Positions 34,611 through 46,520 of a DNA stretch of 64,000 nucleotides are shown in pieces. This stretch comes from Siphonodentalium dalli. Taxonomy: Eukaryota; Mollusca; Scaphopoda; Gadilida; Siphonodentaliidae. The stretch spans positions 74,302,705 through 74,366,704 of the forward strand of contig CP136067.1 in the NCBI GenBank assembly GCA_032622095.1, in the 5' to 3' direction. Made by a program: the position numbers and the translations under genes. Every line of letters begins with the position of its first letter. The first letter of the stretch is position 1. The notes below the pieces were generated by a model, which worked only from the letters and a program-made list of their open reading frames with translations, was not told the origin of the DNA and searched no databases.

Positions 34611-36026
34611 CAGGGTTTCCGCCAGGGAGAAATTAATGAGTCCGTATTGGGGAAACACATAACGCGACGGGACGACCATGGTTCGTCCTGTTGGGCGAAA
34701 ATTTTGTTATTTGACAATGAAAAGTGGCCATTTCCTTGCACCTGAGTGTCCCACAAAGCAATCCAAAGCTACGTATATTATGCAAGTCGATCATTTCCGT
34801 GGGTGTATAAATTCTGTTGATGGTATCCAAATAATTAGTCATGTAATTACGTAACGCACATAAGACTGCCGTCTGATTGGAGACTATATAAATGAACGAG
34901 TTACAGTGTTTACAAATTTATAACTTACAATAATATTCCAAAAGGTATAATGAATCTAAACACTAAAAATGATCTACGCATTGACCAATAATACCTAGCA
35001 AGGAGAATTGGATAAAGTATTTCTTAGAATTTCAAGTAGCGACAGTGAAAATGAAACTGACAGGATTATATATTCTGTCAATCTGTGTCAATCGTAAAAC
35101 TATTTGTGCCCTGTGACATCATACTGCAGGGTTTGTCTGCAGGAAATATTTATAGCAGCGAAATACGAATGGTATATTGCAAAATCTTTCATTCGGAACG
35201 CGTAGCTTGTTCAATAGTCTGTATTAGTCCAACAACAGTTGACGACCGCAGCTATAGAACAGAGTTTTAGCCAACGTGTTATAAAATATAATTGAGTTTT
35301 GGCAGGAAAATGTGAACATGATTGTCGTTGATTGTGCTTGGGGACCCAGGTGGGACAACGAAACTATTATTGACCGTACTTTGACTCTATCTCCATATTG
35401 GGGGGGGTGGGGGGGGGGGGGGCGTATGTGTTCGTGTTTATCCTCCATGTATGTAATATGGCTCAAATGAATGGTGTTGTCACTATGAATTCCTGCTATA
35501 AAGACTGATTTGGGACATGTTCCGTATTATTGTGAAATAAACCACTTTGGGATTTTGTTGAGTATGCATGGCAATATACTCATAATATTCAACACACGTA
35601 GAGAATCACATGTATTTTTCAGGAACTTCACTTACATCGAACTCAAAACAAATGATAATACAGCAATAAGATAATTGATCAACATTGAGTAGTTTCATCC
35701 ACGAAAATCCCTTGCATAAAAATGTCCCGACTCAGCAATTGGGTGTTCTTTGATCCAATTATGTAACCGTACAATAGCAAGGGGTCTTCATCCATAGTTT
35801 CATCCATGGAATCCCGTGCACAAAAATATCCGCACTCAACAGTCCGGCATTCTTTGAAGTTACCGCGACATGTATTACGCTGTATCTAATGTCGCTATTT
35901 GACACGCTTTTTCACCAGTCTGTTTAACTCCCGTTGCAGCCAGATTTTTTTTACGAATCAAACAGATCGTCTGCGAGGGGAATGGGTCCGTGGGGCGGAC
36001 CCGCAGCCGGCCTGGCGGAAACCCTG
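34611..36026. mobile_element. Inverted-repeat element starting 76 nt after ETNK exon 4
   Basis: CAGGGTTTCCGCCAGG at 34611 and its reverse complement CCTGGCGGAAACCCTG ending at 36026. TGGCA flanks both ends (34606-34610, 36027-36031), a 5-bp match rather than 8. CAGGG termini recall hAT, but the duplication length leaves the superfamily open. No transposase. Because it starts 76 nt after the donor of exon 4, its sequence is part of the proximal intron of every transcript. Confidence 0.7.
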
Positions 36027-36217
36027 TGGCATCTCCAAAATTTTCTAAAGATCCTACTGGTACCATTTAAATTTTTTTATTAGACAATCAACGGTGAAGT
36101 TATGGACATCAAATATTGAAATTTTAGGCTAGAATGCAAACTAGTCGATATTTCATAAGCTGTACTGTTGAGAATGGTGGGGCGAACATATGGGGTAAGT
36201 TTGATAAATCTAGGATC

Positions 36218-36752
36218 ATGAATAATTTATAACATACCCTTTGGCCCTTTGTCTTCTTAATTGCATATATTTCGAGTTGGAAATAACAGGGGGGGGGGGG
36301 TAAAAAAAAGGGCCAAATTGTTTTTTTCCTCCAATTTAACTATTTGACCATTTCTTTTTTCAAATGGATTTTCCCACTCAGTTATGAAAGTATACATTGG
36401 AATGGTCATCAATTATTCATCTGGATGGGTTTTCAGGAAAGATAAGCAGGCAACAGATAGTATAAGTACAGAAGAAGTTGTATTCATTGGAGGGTAATTT
36501 TCAGATAATATGTCATTTGTTGAACTTATTATCTGAACATTTCCTAAGCTGAATACAGATAAAGTCTCTAAGAAATGGTGATTGCAAGTTCTATTCCTTC
36601 AAAACTTAATAAATTTAGGCCTAAAAATCATATACTTTAGTTTTGTTGCAAATAATAAGGCAGAGAGATTGGGAAGATAAAAACTATGAATAATTTATAA
36701 CATACCCTTTGGCCCTTTGTCTTCTTAATTGCATGTATTTCGAGTTGGAAAT
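36218..36752. repeat. Direct repeat of about 67 bp, 468 bp apart
   Basis: ATGAATAATTTATAACATAC..CCTTTGTCTTCTTAATTGCAT..TTCGAGTTGGAAAT occurs at 36218-36284 and 36686-36752 with one or two differences. The spacer has a G12 tract (36289-36300). 36753-37730 shows nothing recognisable. Confidence 0.8.
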
Positions 36753-37732
36753 TACATTACGGTGGCACACTTAACTACAGATGATGATGACACTGATAAG
36801 GTTGAAAAACATTATATGAAAGTTGACATTCTACTGTCAGCTCCTTTACGTCGCTATCATTACTTGAAATGAAAATCCTGCTTTGTTGAGTTTAGCATTG
36901 AAACCAACCCTCACCCACTCTCGTACCTAACTTCTGTACACTCTATACTCTCTCCCAGTTGCCCCTAACATTGCTCTCACCTACCCCCACCCTGTCAGCT
37001 TAGAAATCATTAGGAATCTATATATTATTATACCAGAACTAAACTTGAATTCAACAGCATATATTCTGGTAGGGTGAGTGAGGTAATGCAGGAGCAGGTA
37101 CGTAAATAACTGATAATGTAATTAATGTCTGCACTGTAAACTTAGAAGAGACTTCTCACTTCACACAGAGAGTCTGTTATTGGCAATGAGTTATGTTTAT
37201 CTGGACACTAGATCCATAGATAGTTAACATGGCTGGCAGAGTCTGTTGATAAAAACTGTGATTGATGACTCTCTGGTCCATTTCTGTGCAATATTAAGTT
37301 AACCCCTTTGTTGAAACAGGTTCATGAGATTAGAGACTGACTTATTGTATGGGTTTCTAAATCCAATGATATGCTTTTTATAGACTGTTTGTGTTTATCA
37401 GTTCATTAGTTTGGGTAAGATTAACCCTATTCTATTCGATTTCATAACTCAAATATTTCCATTGATTATGTTTATAGTTCTTGGCATAGTTTATGATAAC
37501 ACACCCCTAACCTGCATAGTGAGGGTCATTTGGTTTATTTGCTTAAAAATATTAACATCCTCCACCAATTCTGTTGACACAATGTGATAACTAAATAATA
37601 TTCACACGATCACTATATAAATAATTGCATCCATGTTAATGATGACACATTCTTCACCTGTATAGATTTTGGTATCGATTGAATGGTTTTGATAATATTA
37701 ACCATAACTTTAATTATATTTCCGCTGTTTAC

Positions 37733-37753
37733 ATCTATATCTATATTTGCGAA

Positions 37754-37784
<31 letters not shown>

Positions 37785-39957
37785 GTTCTATAGAAATTCA
37801 CAGGGGACCATCTAGATGATGCCAAAGGGGTCTACTAGGAGTAGCTTTTTACCATTAAGATAATGGTCGGGGTTATAATTTTCTAAAGTGACGCCGTTGT
37901 TGTCAGGGGCAGAAAAGAGGGAGGGGCAGAAAAAAAATTGTTGCCGATTGCCACCAAACTTATATATAATAATCCCTGTGATATGAGGAATCTAATGGTG
38001 TGGTTTAAATATGGCAAAAGTCGCGCCGTTCGCGTCAGGGGTGCCCGGAAAGGGGAGGGGCAGATTTGTTTTTCTGTCGCCGATTTCAACCAAACTTATA
38101 TATAATCATCCCCATGATATGAAAAAAACAATGGTGTGGTTTAAAAGTGGCGCCGTTCGAGTGAGGGATGCACGGAAGGGGAGAGGGGCACCAAAATTGA
38201 AAAACTAATTTTAGCGCCGATCTCCACCAAATTGATATATATTCTTCTCCATTATACAAAGAATCAAATTGTGCGCTTTAACAACGCCAAACCCATTATA
38301 TGAAAAAAACAACGGTGTGGTTTATAAGTGGCGTCGTTCGATTCAGGGATGCACGGAAGGGGAGACGGGCACCAAAATTGAAAAACTAATTTTAGCGCCG
38401 ATCTCCACCAAATTGATATATATATTCTTCTCCATTATACAAGGAATCAAATTGTGCGCTTTAACAACGCCAAATTTTTGTCTTTTGGTTGAGAAATTGG
38501 GAGGGGGTGGGCACTAAATTTGATAATAATGGTTTAGTCGCCGATTGACACCACTCTTATACAAAATCATCCCCATGGTATGAGGAGTCTAATGGTGTTG
38601 CTTATATCTGTCAAATGTGGCCTCATTCGAGTCAGAGTTGCATTGAAAGGGACAGGGGCACAAAAATTGATGCACAATTTTTTTGCGCCAATTTCCACCA
38701 AATTGATACACGTTCTTATCCAAGATACGAGGAATCTAATCGTGTGATTTAAAGACGCCATAGTGGTGCTGTTTGTTTGAGAGATGGGGGTGTGGATTGA
38801 CACCAAATTTGATAAAAAAAATTGTTTAGTCGCTGATTATCACCAAACTTATAAACAATCATCTCCATGATATCTGGTGTATAATCCTGTGGTTTAAGGA
38901 TGTCATAAGTTGGGCCATTCGAGTCAGTGGTGTATAGAGATGAGAGGGACACAACAAATTATATCTATATGTTAAGTGCCGATTTCCACCAGATTGATAC
39001 ATATTCTTCTCTGTGATATAAGGAATCTTATCGTGTCGTTTAGATACACCAAATTTGTGCCCTATGCCTATGGGTGAGAGATATGGGGACCTTAAATTTG
39101 ATACGAATTTGTATACTCGCCAATTTTCACCAATTTCATATATATGCATCTCTAATCTCTAATGAGTCTTAGTGTGTGCAGCTTGAGACTGAAATAGGGA
39201 CGGGAGGGTCACCAACACTGATACAGAATATTTTTAGTACTAATTACCATCAAATTCAGACACGTTCTTCTCAAATGATACAATAAATCAAATAGTGCTG
39301 TCTGTCTGTCTGTGTGCGTTCTATATATAACTTCACGCGGTACAATCGAGATGGCACCATGGCGTTCTATTAAGAGGGGTAACTAATTACAAGGAAGATA
39401 ACGGTGCGGGTAAAATTTTCTAAAATGACGCTGTTGGTGTCAGGGGAAGAAAAGGGGGAGGTCGGCAAAATTAAAAATATATCGTGAAATAGTTTTGTCG
39501 CCGATTTCCACCAAACGAATACATAATCACCTTCGCAATATGGCGTTGTTCGACAATCAACAATTGATTTAATAAACTATTTTTAGCCCAGATTTCCACC
39601 AAATTGATATATTATTGTTCTCTATGATACGAGGAATATCATCGTGTGATTTAAAGACGTCAAATTACTCTTACTATTCTCAGAATTTGTTTAGTTGCTG
39701 ATTACCACCAAACATATATATAATCATCGCCAGTATATCATGCATCCATGAGTCTAATGGGAGTGGTTTAAATATGTCAAAAGAGGCAAACGCTGGTACA
39801 AATTTATTTGGCACCAATTTCCACCGAATTCATACACGTTTTTCTCTAATGATATACCATGAATTAAATCACATTTGGTGTCGTTTGCGTCGCGGATGGC
39901 GAGCGGATATGCACTACCATTGATAAGATTGCTATTCGCCTTTATCCACATATAAGT
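37733..39957. repeat. Complex tandem-array element, minus orientation, copy 1
   Basis: Starts TCTATATCTATATTTGCGAA with a (TGTC)n microsatellite, GAAATTCACAGGGGACCATC, then diverged units reverse-complementary to 31441-32895, and ends TTTATCCACATATAAGTT. Copy 2 (40544-43367) has the same start, order and end. A second GTCTGTCTG microsatellite occurs internally near 39300. The layout (microsatellite head, tandem core, conserved tail) is like DINE/HINE or pearl-type non-autonomous elements; family is inference. Confidence 0.85.
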
Positions 39958-40077
39958 TACTAGCAGGGTTACCCGGCGTTGCCCAGGTTAATGCGATGAG
40001 AAACCCTCTGTATGCTGTGGATTTTTGTTGGGGATAGAGAATGCTCTTGCTTAAAAGTGTAATACTTTTTCTCATAA
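39958..40077. repeat. Left arm of a 4.4-kb spaced inverted repeat
   Basis: TACTAGCAGGGTTACCCGGC.. through CTCTTGCTTAAAAGTGTAAT is the reverse complement of 44302-44427 (about 120 bp, one or two differences). The CCCGGCGTTGCCCAGG core is itself near-palindromic. The pair encloses a minisatellite and array copy 2, so together they may be terminal repeats of one composite element. Confidence 0.75.
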
Positions 40078-40543
40078 TACAGAATAAAATAAGGACCCGT
40101 CTAATGAATAAAGAATAAAATAAGGACCCGTCTAATGAACAAGGAATACAATAAGGACCCGTCTAATGAATAAAGAATAAATTAAGGACCCGTTTAATGA
40201 ATAAAGAATAAAATAAGGACCCGTCTAATGAATACAGAATAAAATAAGGACCCGTCTAATGAATACAGAATAAAATAAGGACCCGTCTAATGAATAACGA
40301 ATAGAATAAGGACCCGTCTAATGAATAACGAATAGAATAAGGACCCGTCTAATGAATAAATAATAAAATAAGCACCCATCTAATGAATAAAGAATAGAAT
40401 AAGGACACGTCTAATGAATAAATAATAAAATAAGGACACGTCTAATGAAAAAAGAATAAAATAAGGACCCGTCTAATGAATAAAGAATAAAATAAGAACC
40501 CGTCTAATGAATAAAGAATAAAATAAGAACCCGTCTAATGAAT
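40078..40543. repeat. 31-32-bp minisatellite, about 15 units
   Basis: The unit is AATAAAATAAGGACCCGTCT plus AATGAATAAAG, repeated from 40078 to 40543 with few substitutions (ACACG or ACCCA for ACCCG in some units). A period of about 31 bp is constant, implying recent expansion. It joins directly to the head of the following array element. Confidence 0.9.
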
Positions 40544-43367
40544 CTATATCTATATTTGCGAATGTCTGTCTGTCTGTCTGTCTGTCTGTCTTGTCTGTCT
40601 GTCTGTCTTCTATAGAAATTCACAGGGGACCATCTAGATGATGCCAAAGGGGTCTACTAGGAGTAGCTTTTTACGAGAAAGATAATGGTCGGGGTTATAA
40701 TTTTCTAAAGTGACGCCGTTGTTGTCAGGGGCAGAAAAGAGGGAGGGGCAGAAAAAAAATTGTTGCCGATTGCCACCAAACTTATATATAATAATCCCCG
40801 TGATATGAGGAATCTAATGGTGTGGTTTAAATATGGCAAAAGTCGCGCCGTTCGCGTCAGGGGTGCCCGGAAAGGGGAGGGGCAGATTTTTTTTTCTGTC
40901 GCCGATTTCCACCAAACTTATATATAATCATCCCCATGATATGAAAAAAACAATGGTGTGGTTTAAAAGTGGCGCCGTTCGAGTGAGGGATGCACGGAAG
41001 GGGAGAGGGGCACCAAAATTGAAAAACTAATTTTAGCGCCGATCTCCACCAAATTAATATATATTCTTCTCCATTATACAAAGAATCAAATTGTGCGCTT
41101 TAACAACGCCAAACCCATGATATGAAAAAAACAACGGTGTGGTTTATAAGTGGCGTCGTTCGAGTCAGGGATGCACAGAAGGGGAGACGGGCACCAAAAT
41201 TGAAAAACTAATTTTAACGCCGATCTCCACCAAATTGATATATATATTCTTCTCCATTATACAAGGAATCTAATTGTGCGCTTTAACAACGCCAAATTTT
41301 TGTCTTTTGGTTGAGAGATTGGGAGGGGGTGGGCACTAAATTTGATAATAATGGTTTAGTCGCCGATTGCCACCACTCTTATACAAAATCATCCCCATGG
41401 TATGAGGAGTCTAATGGTGTTGCTTATATCTGTCAAATGTGGCCTCATTCGAGTCAGAGTTGCATTGAAAGGGACAGGGGCACCAAAATTGATTTTTTTT
41501 TTCTGTCGCCGATTTCCACCAAACTTATATATAATCATCCCCATGATATGAAAAAACCAATGGTGTGGTTTAAAAGTGGCGCCGTTCGAGTGAGGGATGC
41601 ACGGAAGTGGAGAGGGGCACCAAAATTGAAAAAAAAAATTTAGCACCGATCTCCACCAAATTGATATATATTCTTCTTCGTGATATAAGGAATCTAATTG
41701 TGTGATTTAACAACGCCAAACCCATGATATGAAAAAACCAACGGTGTGGTTTATAAGTGGCGTCGTTCGAGTCAGGGATGCACGGAAGGGGAGAGGGGCA
41801 CCAAAATTGAAAAACTAATTTTAACGCCGATCTCCACCAAATTGATATATATTCTTCTCCATTATACAAGGAATCAAATTGTGCGCTTTAACAACGCCAA
41901 ATTTTTGTCTTTTGGTTGAGAGATTGGGAGCGGGTGGGCACTAAATTTGATAATAATTGGTTTAGTCGCTGATTGCCACCACTCTTATACAAAATCATCC
42001 CCATGGTATGAGGAGTCTAATGGTGTTGCTTATATCTGTCAAATGTGGCCTCATTCGAGTCAGAGTTGCATTGAAAGGGACAGGGGCACCAAAATTGATG
42101 CACAATTTTTTTGCGCCAATTTCCACCAAATTGATACACGTTCTTATCCAAGATACGAGGAATCTAATCGTGTGATTTAAAGACGCCATAGTGGTGCTGT
42201 TTGTTTGAGAGATGGGGGTGTGGATTGACACCAAATTTGATAAAAAAAATTGTTTAGTCGCCGATTATCACCAAACTTATAAACAATCATCTCCATGATA
42301 TCAGGAGTATAATCCTGTGGTTTAAGGATGTCATAAGTTGGGCCATTCGAGTCAGTGGTGTATAGAGATGAGAGGGACACAACAAATTATATCTATATGT
42401 TAAGTGCCGATTTCCACCAGATTGATACATATTCTTCTCTGTGATATAAGGAATCTTATCGTGTCGTTTAGATACACCAAATTTGTGCCCTATGCCTATG
42501 GGTGAGAGATATGGGGACCTTAAATTTGATACGAATTTGTATACTCGCCAATTTTCACCAATTTCATATATATGCATCTCTAATTAGTGTGTGCAGCTTG
42601 AGACTGAAATAGGGACGGGAGGGTCACCAACACTGATACAGAATATTTTTAGTACTAATTACCATCAAATTCAGACACGTTCTTCTCAAATGATACAATA
42701 AATCAAATAGTGCTGTCTGTCTGTCTGTGTGCGTTCTATATATAACTTCACGCGGTACAATCGAGATGGCACCAAGGCGTTCTAAGAGGGGTAACTAATT
42801 ACAAGGAAGATAACGGTGCGGGTAAAATTTTCTAAAATGACGCTGTTGGTGTCAGGGGAAGAAAAGGGGGAGGTCGGCAAAATTAAAAATATATCGTGAA
42901 ATAGTTTTGTCGCCGATTTCCACCAAACGAATACATAATCACCTTCGCAATATGGCGTTGTTCGACAATCAACAATTGATTTAATAAACTATTTTTAGCC
43001 CAGATTTCCCCCAAATTGATATATTATTGTTCTCTATGATACGAGGAATATCATCGTGTGATTTAAAGACGTCAAATTACTCTTACTATTCTCAGAATTT
43101 GTTTAGTTGCTGATTACCACCAAACATTATATATAATCATCGCCAGTATATCATGCATCCATGAGTCTAATGGGAGTGGTTTAAATATGTCAAAAGAGGC
43201 AAACGCTGGTACAAATTTATTTGGCACCAATTTCCACCGAATTCATACACGTTTTTCTCTAATGATATACCATGAATTAAATCACATTTGGTGTCGTTTG
43301 TGTCGCGGATGGCGAGCGGATATGCACTACCATTGATAAGATTGCTATTCGCCTTTATCCACATATA
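40544..43367. repeat. Complex tandem-array element, minus orientation, copy 2
   Basis: Near-identical to 37733-39957 in head, internal order and tail, but about 600 bp longer because of an extra higher-order repeat (additional units around 41100-41900). It is inverted relative to 31441-32895. Open frames are shadows of the repeat. Confidence 0.88.
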
Positions 43368-44301
43368 AGTTATATACAGTCACCAGGCCATCTCCATATC
43401 ATTTTAAGTAGGTTTGGACGCTCACATTTCACAATCTCGACATATGGTGACCCACTTAAGTCACTTGAACAATTATATCTTCTTAACTGGCATATGTATA
43501 TGGGAATAGCAATCAGGCATTCACAAAATGAGCTAGCAAAAAGAGATACATAGAACAAGCATTAAACGTATATTTATCATTCTATTGAAGAGATACATAT
43601 ATTCGTCAAACTGAGAGACCCCGAACCGTCAGAGGATTGCATATATATTATAACAAAATTGAGTCTGTTCCATTCAATACAGTTTCCACAAAAAAGTTAC
43701 AATTTGTCAAGAGATATCGAAGGCCTGTTCAAAAACAATTGTCACAGTGTGCAGTCAAATATAGTTTATTCTGATATACAAGAAAATGCAGTTAGTAGCA
43801 TAAGACTTTTTCAGGATCCTCCAAATACTGCATATCTGACAAGGGTTTTATAACAGACTCCTCGACTGACATAAACAACTAAAAATCTCGCTCTGTGCCT
43901 GGCACATGTAGCTATTATTTATGCGCATCAACATTTCGTTAAAACTGAGAATAGTTAGCCAATATATAGCACCATGAACAGAGGAGCACCTGGAAATTTC
44001 TTTGAAACATCTGTATCTTCATGGAGATAGCCAGGTGTCCTCGAGAACTTAGTCCAACCCACTAAATTGATTGACACATCTCAATATTTAAAACCCAATT
44101 ATCATCTTTTATCGAATTAATGTGTTTATGATGTTCATGTATCATATTATAACGTCTAATGTATACGCAGTTGTAAATAAATACATACTTCATTATTGTT
44201 GGAACGGATTAATCGCGACAAACAGAATGACAATTGACAAGGTGAGCCACTACTTATATCCCATGACTGTAATAATCATGTTTTATGATGCTATTTGAAT
44301 A
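43368..44301. other. Intron 4, unassigned stretch
   Basis: Single-copy-looking DNA enclosed between array copy 2 and the right inverted arm; no transposase or exon recognised. Confidence 0.4.
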
Positions 44302-44427
44302 TACAAATTATGAGAAAAAGTATTACACTTTTAAGCAAGAGCATTCTCTATCCCCAACAAATATCCACAGCATACAGAGGGTTTCTCATCGCATTAACCT
44401 GGGCAACGCCGGGTAACCCTGCTAGTA
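44302..44427. repeat. Right arm of the 4.4-kb spaced inverted repeat
   Basis: Reverse complement of 39958-40077: ends GGCAACGCCGGGTAACCCTG then CTAGTA. See the left arm. Confidence 0.75.
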
Positions 44428-44902
44428 CATTATATCTTTCCAATGATCAGCTTAGAAGAAAATTAACCCACCCCATTCCATAGTCATACAGTATGCTATC
44501 CAATGTAATGAATCTAATATTTTCAATCTGACCAATCTTATATCCTACCTCTAGCTATCTGAAAATTCTACATTAAAACATTTTATATCCAATCATTATC
44601 AATCATTTTATATCCAGGTCTATACATCCCTCACTTGTATAGTTGTTCAGGTATTGATTAGTTTTTGAATCGGAAATATTAACCCTTTTCTCCCATCTAA
44701 ATGATCCCATTAATTTTTAATATGCAGTTAACACAAAACATAATAAAACAAATAACAAAACAAAAAAAACATTCCAATGCAATAAGCAAATAAATGGAGT
44801 TGCTATGATGTTTATCTACTTAATGTCTTAACTATTTTGTCTTTAACTGCTATGGTGCTTCTCTCTGACTATGGATTGAGCTTAATTAGCTTTATCACTC
44901 TA

Positions 44903-45070
44903 TAAGACATATCTGTGTTGGAGTGACCTAATAGGTTGAAATCAAATGCCACAACCGTGTTCCTATTGTGTTTATGTGAGCAAGGTAAGACATATCTGTG
45001 TTGGAGTGACCTAATAGGTTGAAATTGAATGCCACATCCTTGTAGCTATTGTGTTTTTGTGAGCAAGGTG
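44903..45070. repeat. Tandem duplication of about 83 bp
   Basis: AAGACATATCTGTGTTGGAG.. TGACCTAATAGGTTGAAAT .. GTGAGCAAGGT occurs twice, at 44902 and 44987, with scattered changes. Confidence 0.85.
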
Positions 45071-45177
45071 TCCAATAAGTCTGATTCCACTTGTGACCTT
45101 AATAGTGAGGTGTGAATTGTTGAAACTTTTGCACTCATGAAAAGGTTGGTGTAAGGATTTATTAAAATAGCTAATCG

Positions 45178-45340
45178 GAATGGCCAAGGTATGGGTTAAT
45201 CATCTGCCGATCATGATCGGCCTCTCGTTTTAAAACGGAGTTATGTCTTACGGATTTTAGCGTCCAAGCTGAAAACAGCTGATCACTATTGCCAAGGTAT
45301 GGGTTAAACATCTGCCGATCGTGATCGGTCTCTCGTTATG
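45178..45340. repeat. Direct repeat of about 46 bp around a 62-bp spacer
   Basis: GCCAAGGTATGGGTTAA(T/A)CATC and TGCCGATC(A/G)TGATCGG(C/T)CTCTCG occur at 45182-45228 and 45291-45336. The CCGATCATGATCGG core is a palindrome. Confidence 0.75.
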
Positions 45341-45367
45341 TAATTGCATATATTAGAGTGGAATGTT

Positions 45368-45528
45368 TAGAGGTGTAATCCGTCCTCCTATTTGAGTATT
45401 CTTAGCATAGAGTCTCAGTGGTAACGTATCTTGGTAAGGAATTTTTTTTTTTTATATTTCATTCTATTTTCCTTATTACGATCACTGAGACCAGAGTCCC
45501 TACCAGCCTGCCCCGGTTACACCTCTAG
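45368..45528. mobile_element. Small MITE-like inverted repeat, about 160 bp
   Basis: TAGAGGTGTAA at 45368 and its complement TTACACCTCTA ending 45528; nested GTCTCAGTG (45412) / CACTGAGAC (45483). A related word, AGCATAGTGTCTCAGTGGTAA, recurs at 45688. No target duplication could be fixed. Confidence 0.55.
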
Positions 45529-45559
45529 TTGGGGCGCTCGCAAAGTAAAGTGAGGAATC

Positions 45560-46053
45560 TGGGGTAACCCGGATTGGGTAAACTACTATACTCGTACTTT
45601 AGATTTTGCATTCTGTTTTTCCTTTGAAATGGTTACGCTCAATTAACCCATCAGTTGTTGGTCCTATTTGCATGGGGAGGGTGAATTAGCATAGTGTCTC
45701 AGTGGTAAGTATCTTAATAAGGAAATTAAAATGTGATATCAAATTTTTGTATTTTTCTTCTCAACTGCTTGCTGTGTACTATGAAAAACGAAAGCGATGG
45801 TTCCTATTTAGATAAGTAGTCAGCAGAGTATGAGCGAACAAGAGAGAGTGAGCAACAGAGAGAAAGAGAGGGGAGAGGAAGCGAAAGGTATAAAGTGTGA
45901 CAGCGAGAAGAATGTAATATTTAAGATGAGAAACTGGAAACGTTATTTATGGAAGTATCCAAATTTCCCACTGGAAATTTGAAGCCTGGTTATTATTATT
46001 ATTCTCTATCGCAAATGATGACAACCTGAATCCATTTCTTATTTTTGTTTCAG
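45560..46053. other. Intron 4 distal end
   Basis: A purine-rich GAGAGAGTGAGCAACAGAGAG tract at 45841-45885 and the polypyrimidine/AG acceptor of exon 5. Nothing else. Confidence 0.4.
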
Positions 46054-46217
46054 GCATTGACAATATTGATTACACAAAGTATCCGGATAAAGATTATCAG
46101 CTTGAATGGTTAGAATGCTACCTAAAATACTGGAATGAAGTCGATGGAAAGGAAGATGATCCAGTGACACAGAAAGATGTTGAAACACTTTATGTTCAAG
46201 TCAACAAATTCGCTCTG
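46054..46217 (+). CDS. ETNK: Ethanolamine kinase exon 5 of the visible set
   Basis: A 164-nt exon encoding residues 213-267, beginning G-I-D-N-I-D-Y-T-K-Y-P, which aligns with the (V/I)-x-x-(V/I)-D-Y-x-x-Y-P segment following the E-(F/Y)-A-G motif in animal ETNKs. It continues Q-L-E-W-L-E-C-Y-L-K-Y-W and ends L-Y-V-Q-V-N-K-F-A-L, matching the conserved V-N-x-F-A-L helix at the end of this exon in relatives. The acceptor is TTTTTGTTTCAG and the donor is CTG|GTTAGT. It ends in phase 0, which fits the next exon beginning A-S-H-F-F-W. Confidence 0.95.
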
Positions 46218-46520
46218 GTTAGTACAATCCTCAGTTTCAGGCCTTGTCGTTTGAAAAATACAGGAGAGCAATAATCTCCCTACGTAAATCACCCCAAGAG
46301 AGCATAATTTATTGGGAAGACATGGCAGGATATGCTGAAAGCATATCCCGAGGGCCGTTGGTCCAGGATGGTCATGGGTTGCGAAGGAGTGTCCCCCTCC
46401 CAATGTCAGGAAAACTTTGAGTTTTAATTCTTTGAGAGTCAATCTATTGTCCGGCTGCCAAAGCACTAAGTGTGTTTTTGCTTATAAAGTTTTTTCTCTC
46501 AGTGGATTCCGGTGATCTAG

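Noticed and set aside
40078..40543. CRISPR-like array
   Set aside because: Units are directly adjacent with no unique spacers and lie in an intron of an animal gene; it is a minisatellite.
45405..45440. tRNA or tRNA-derived SINE (A-box-like TCTCAGTGGTAACG)
   Set aside because: No B box at the right distance and no cloverleaf; the segment is better explained by a small inverted repeat.
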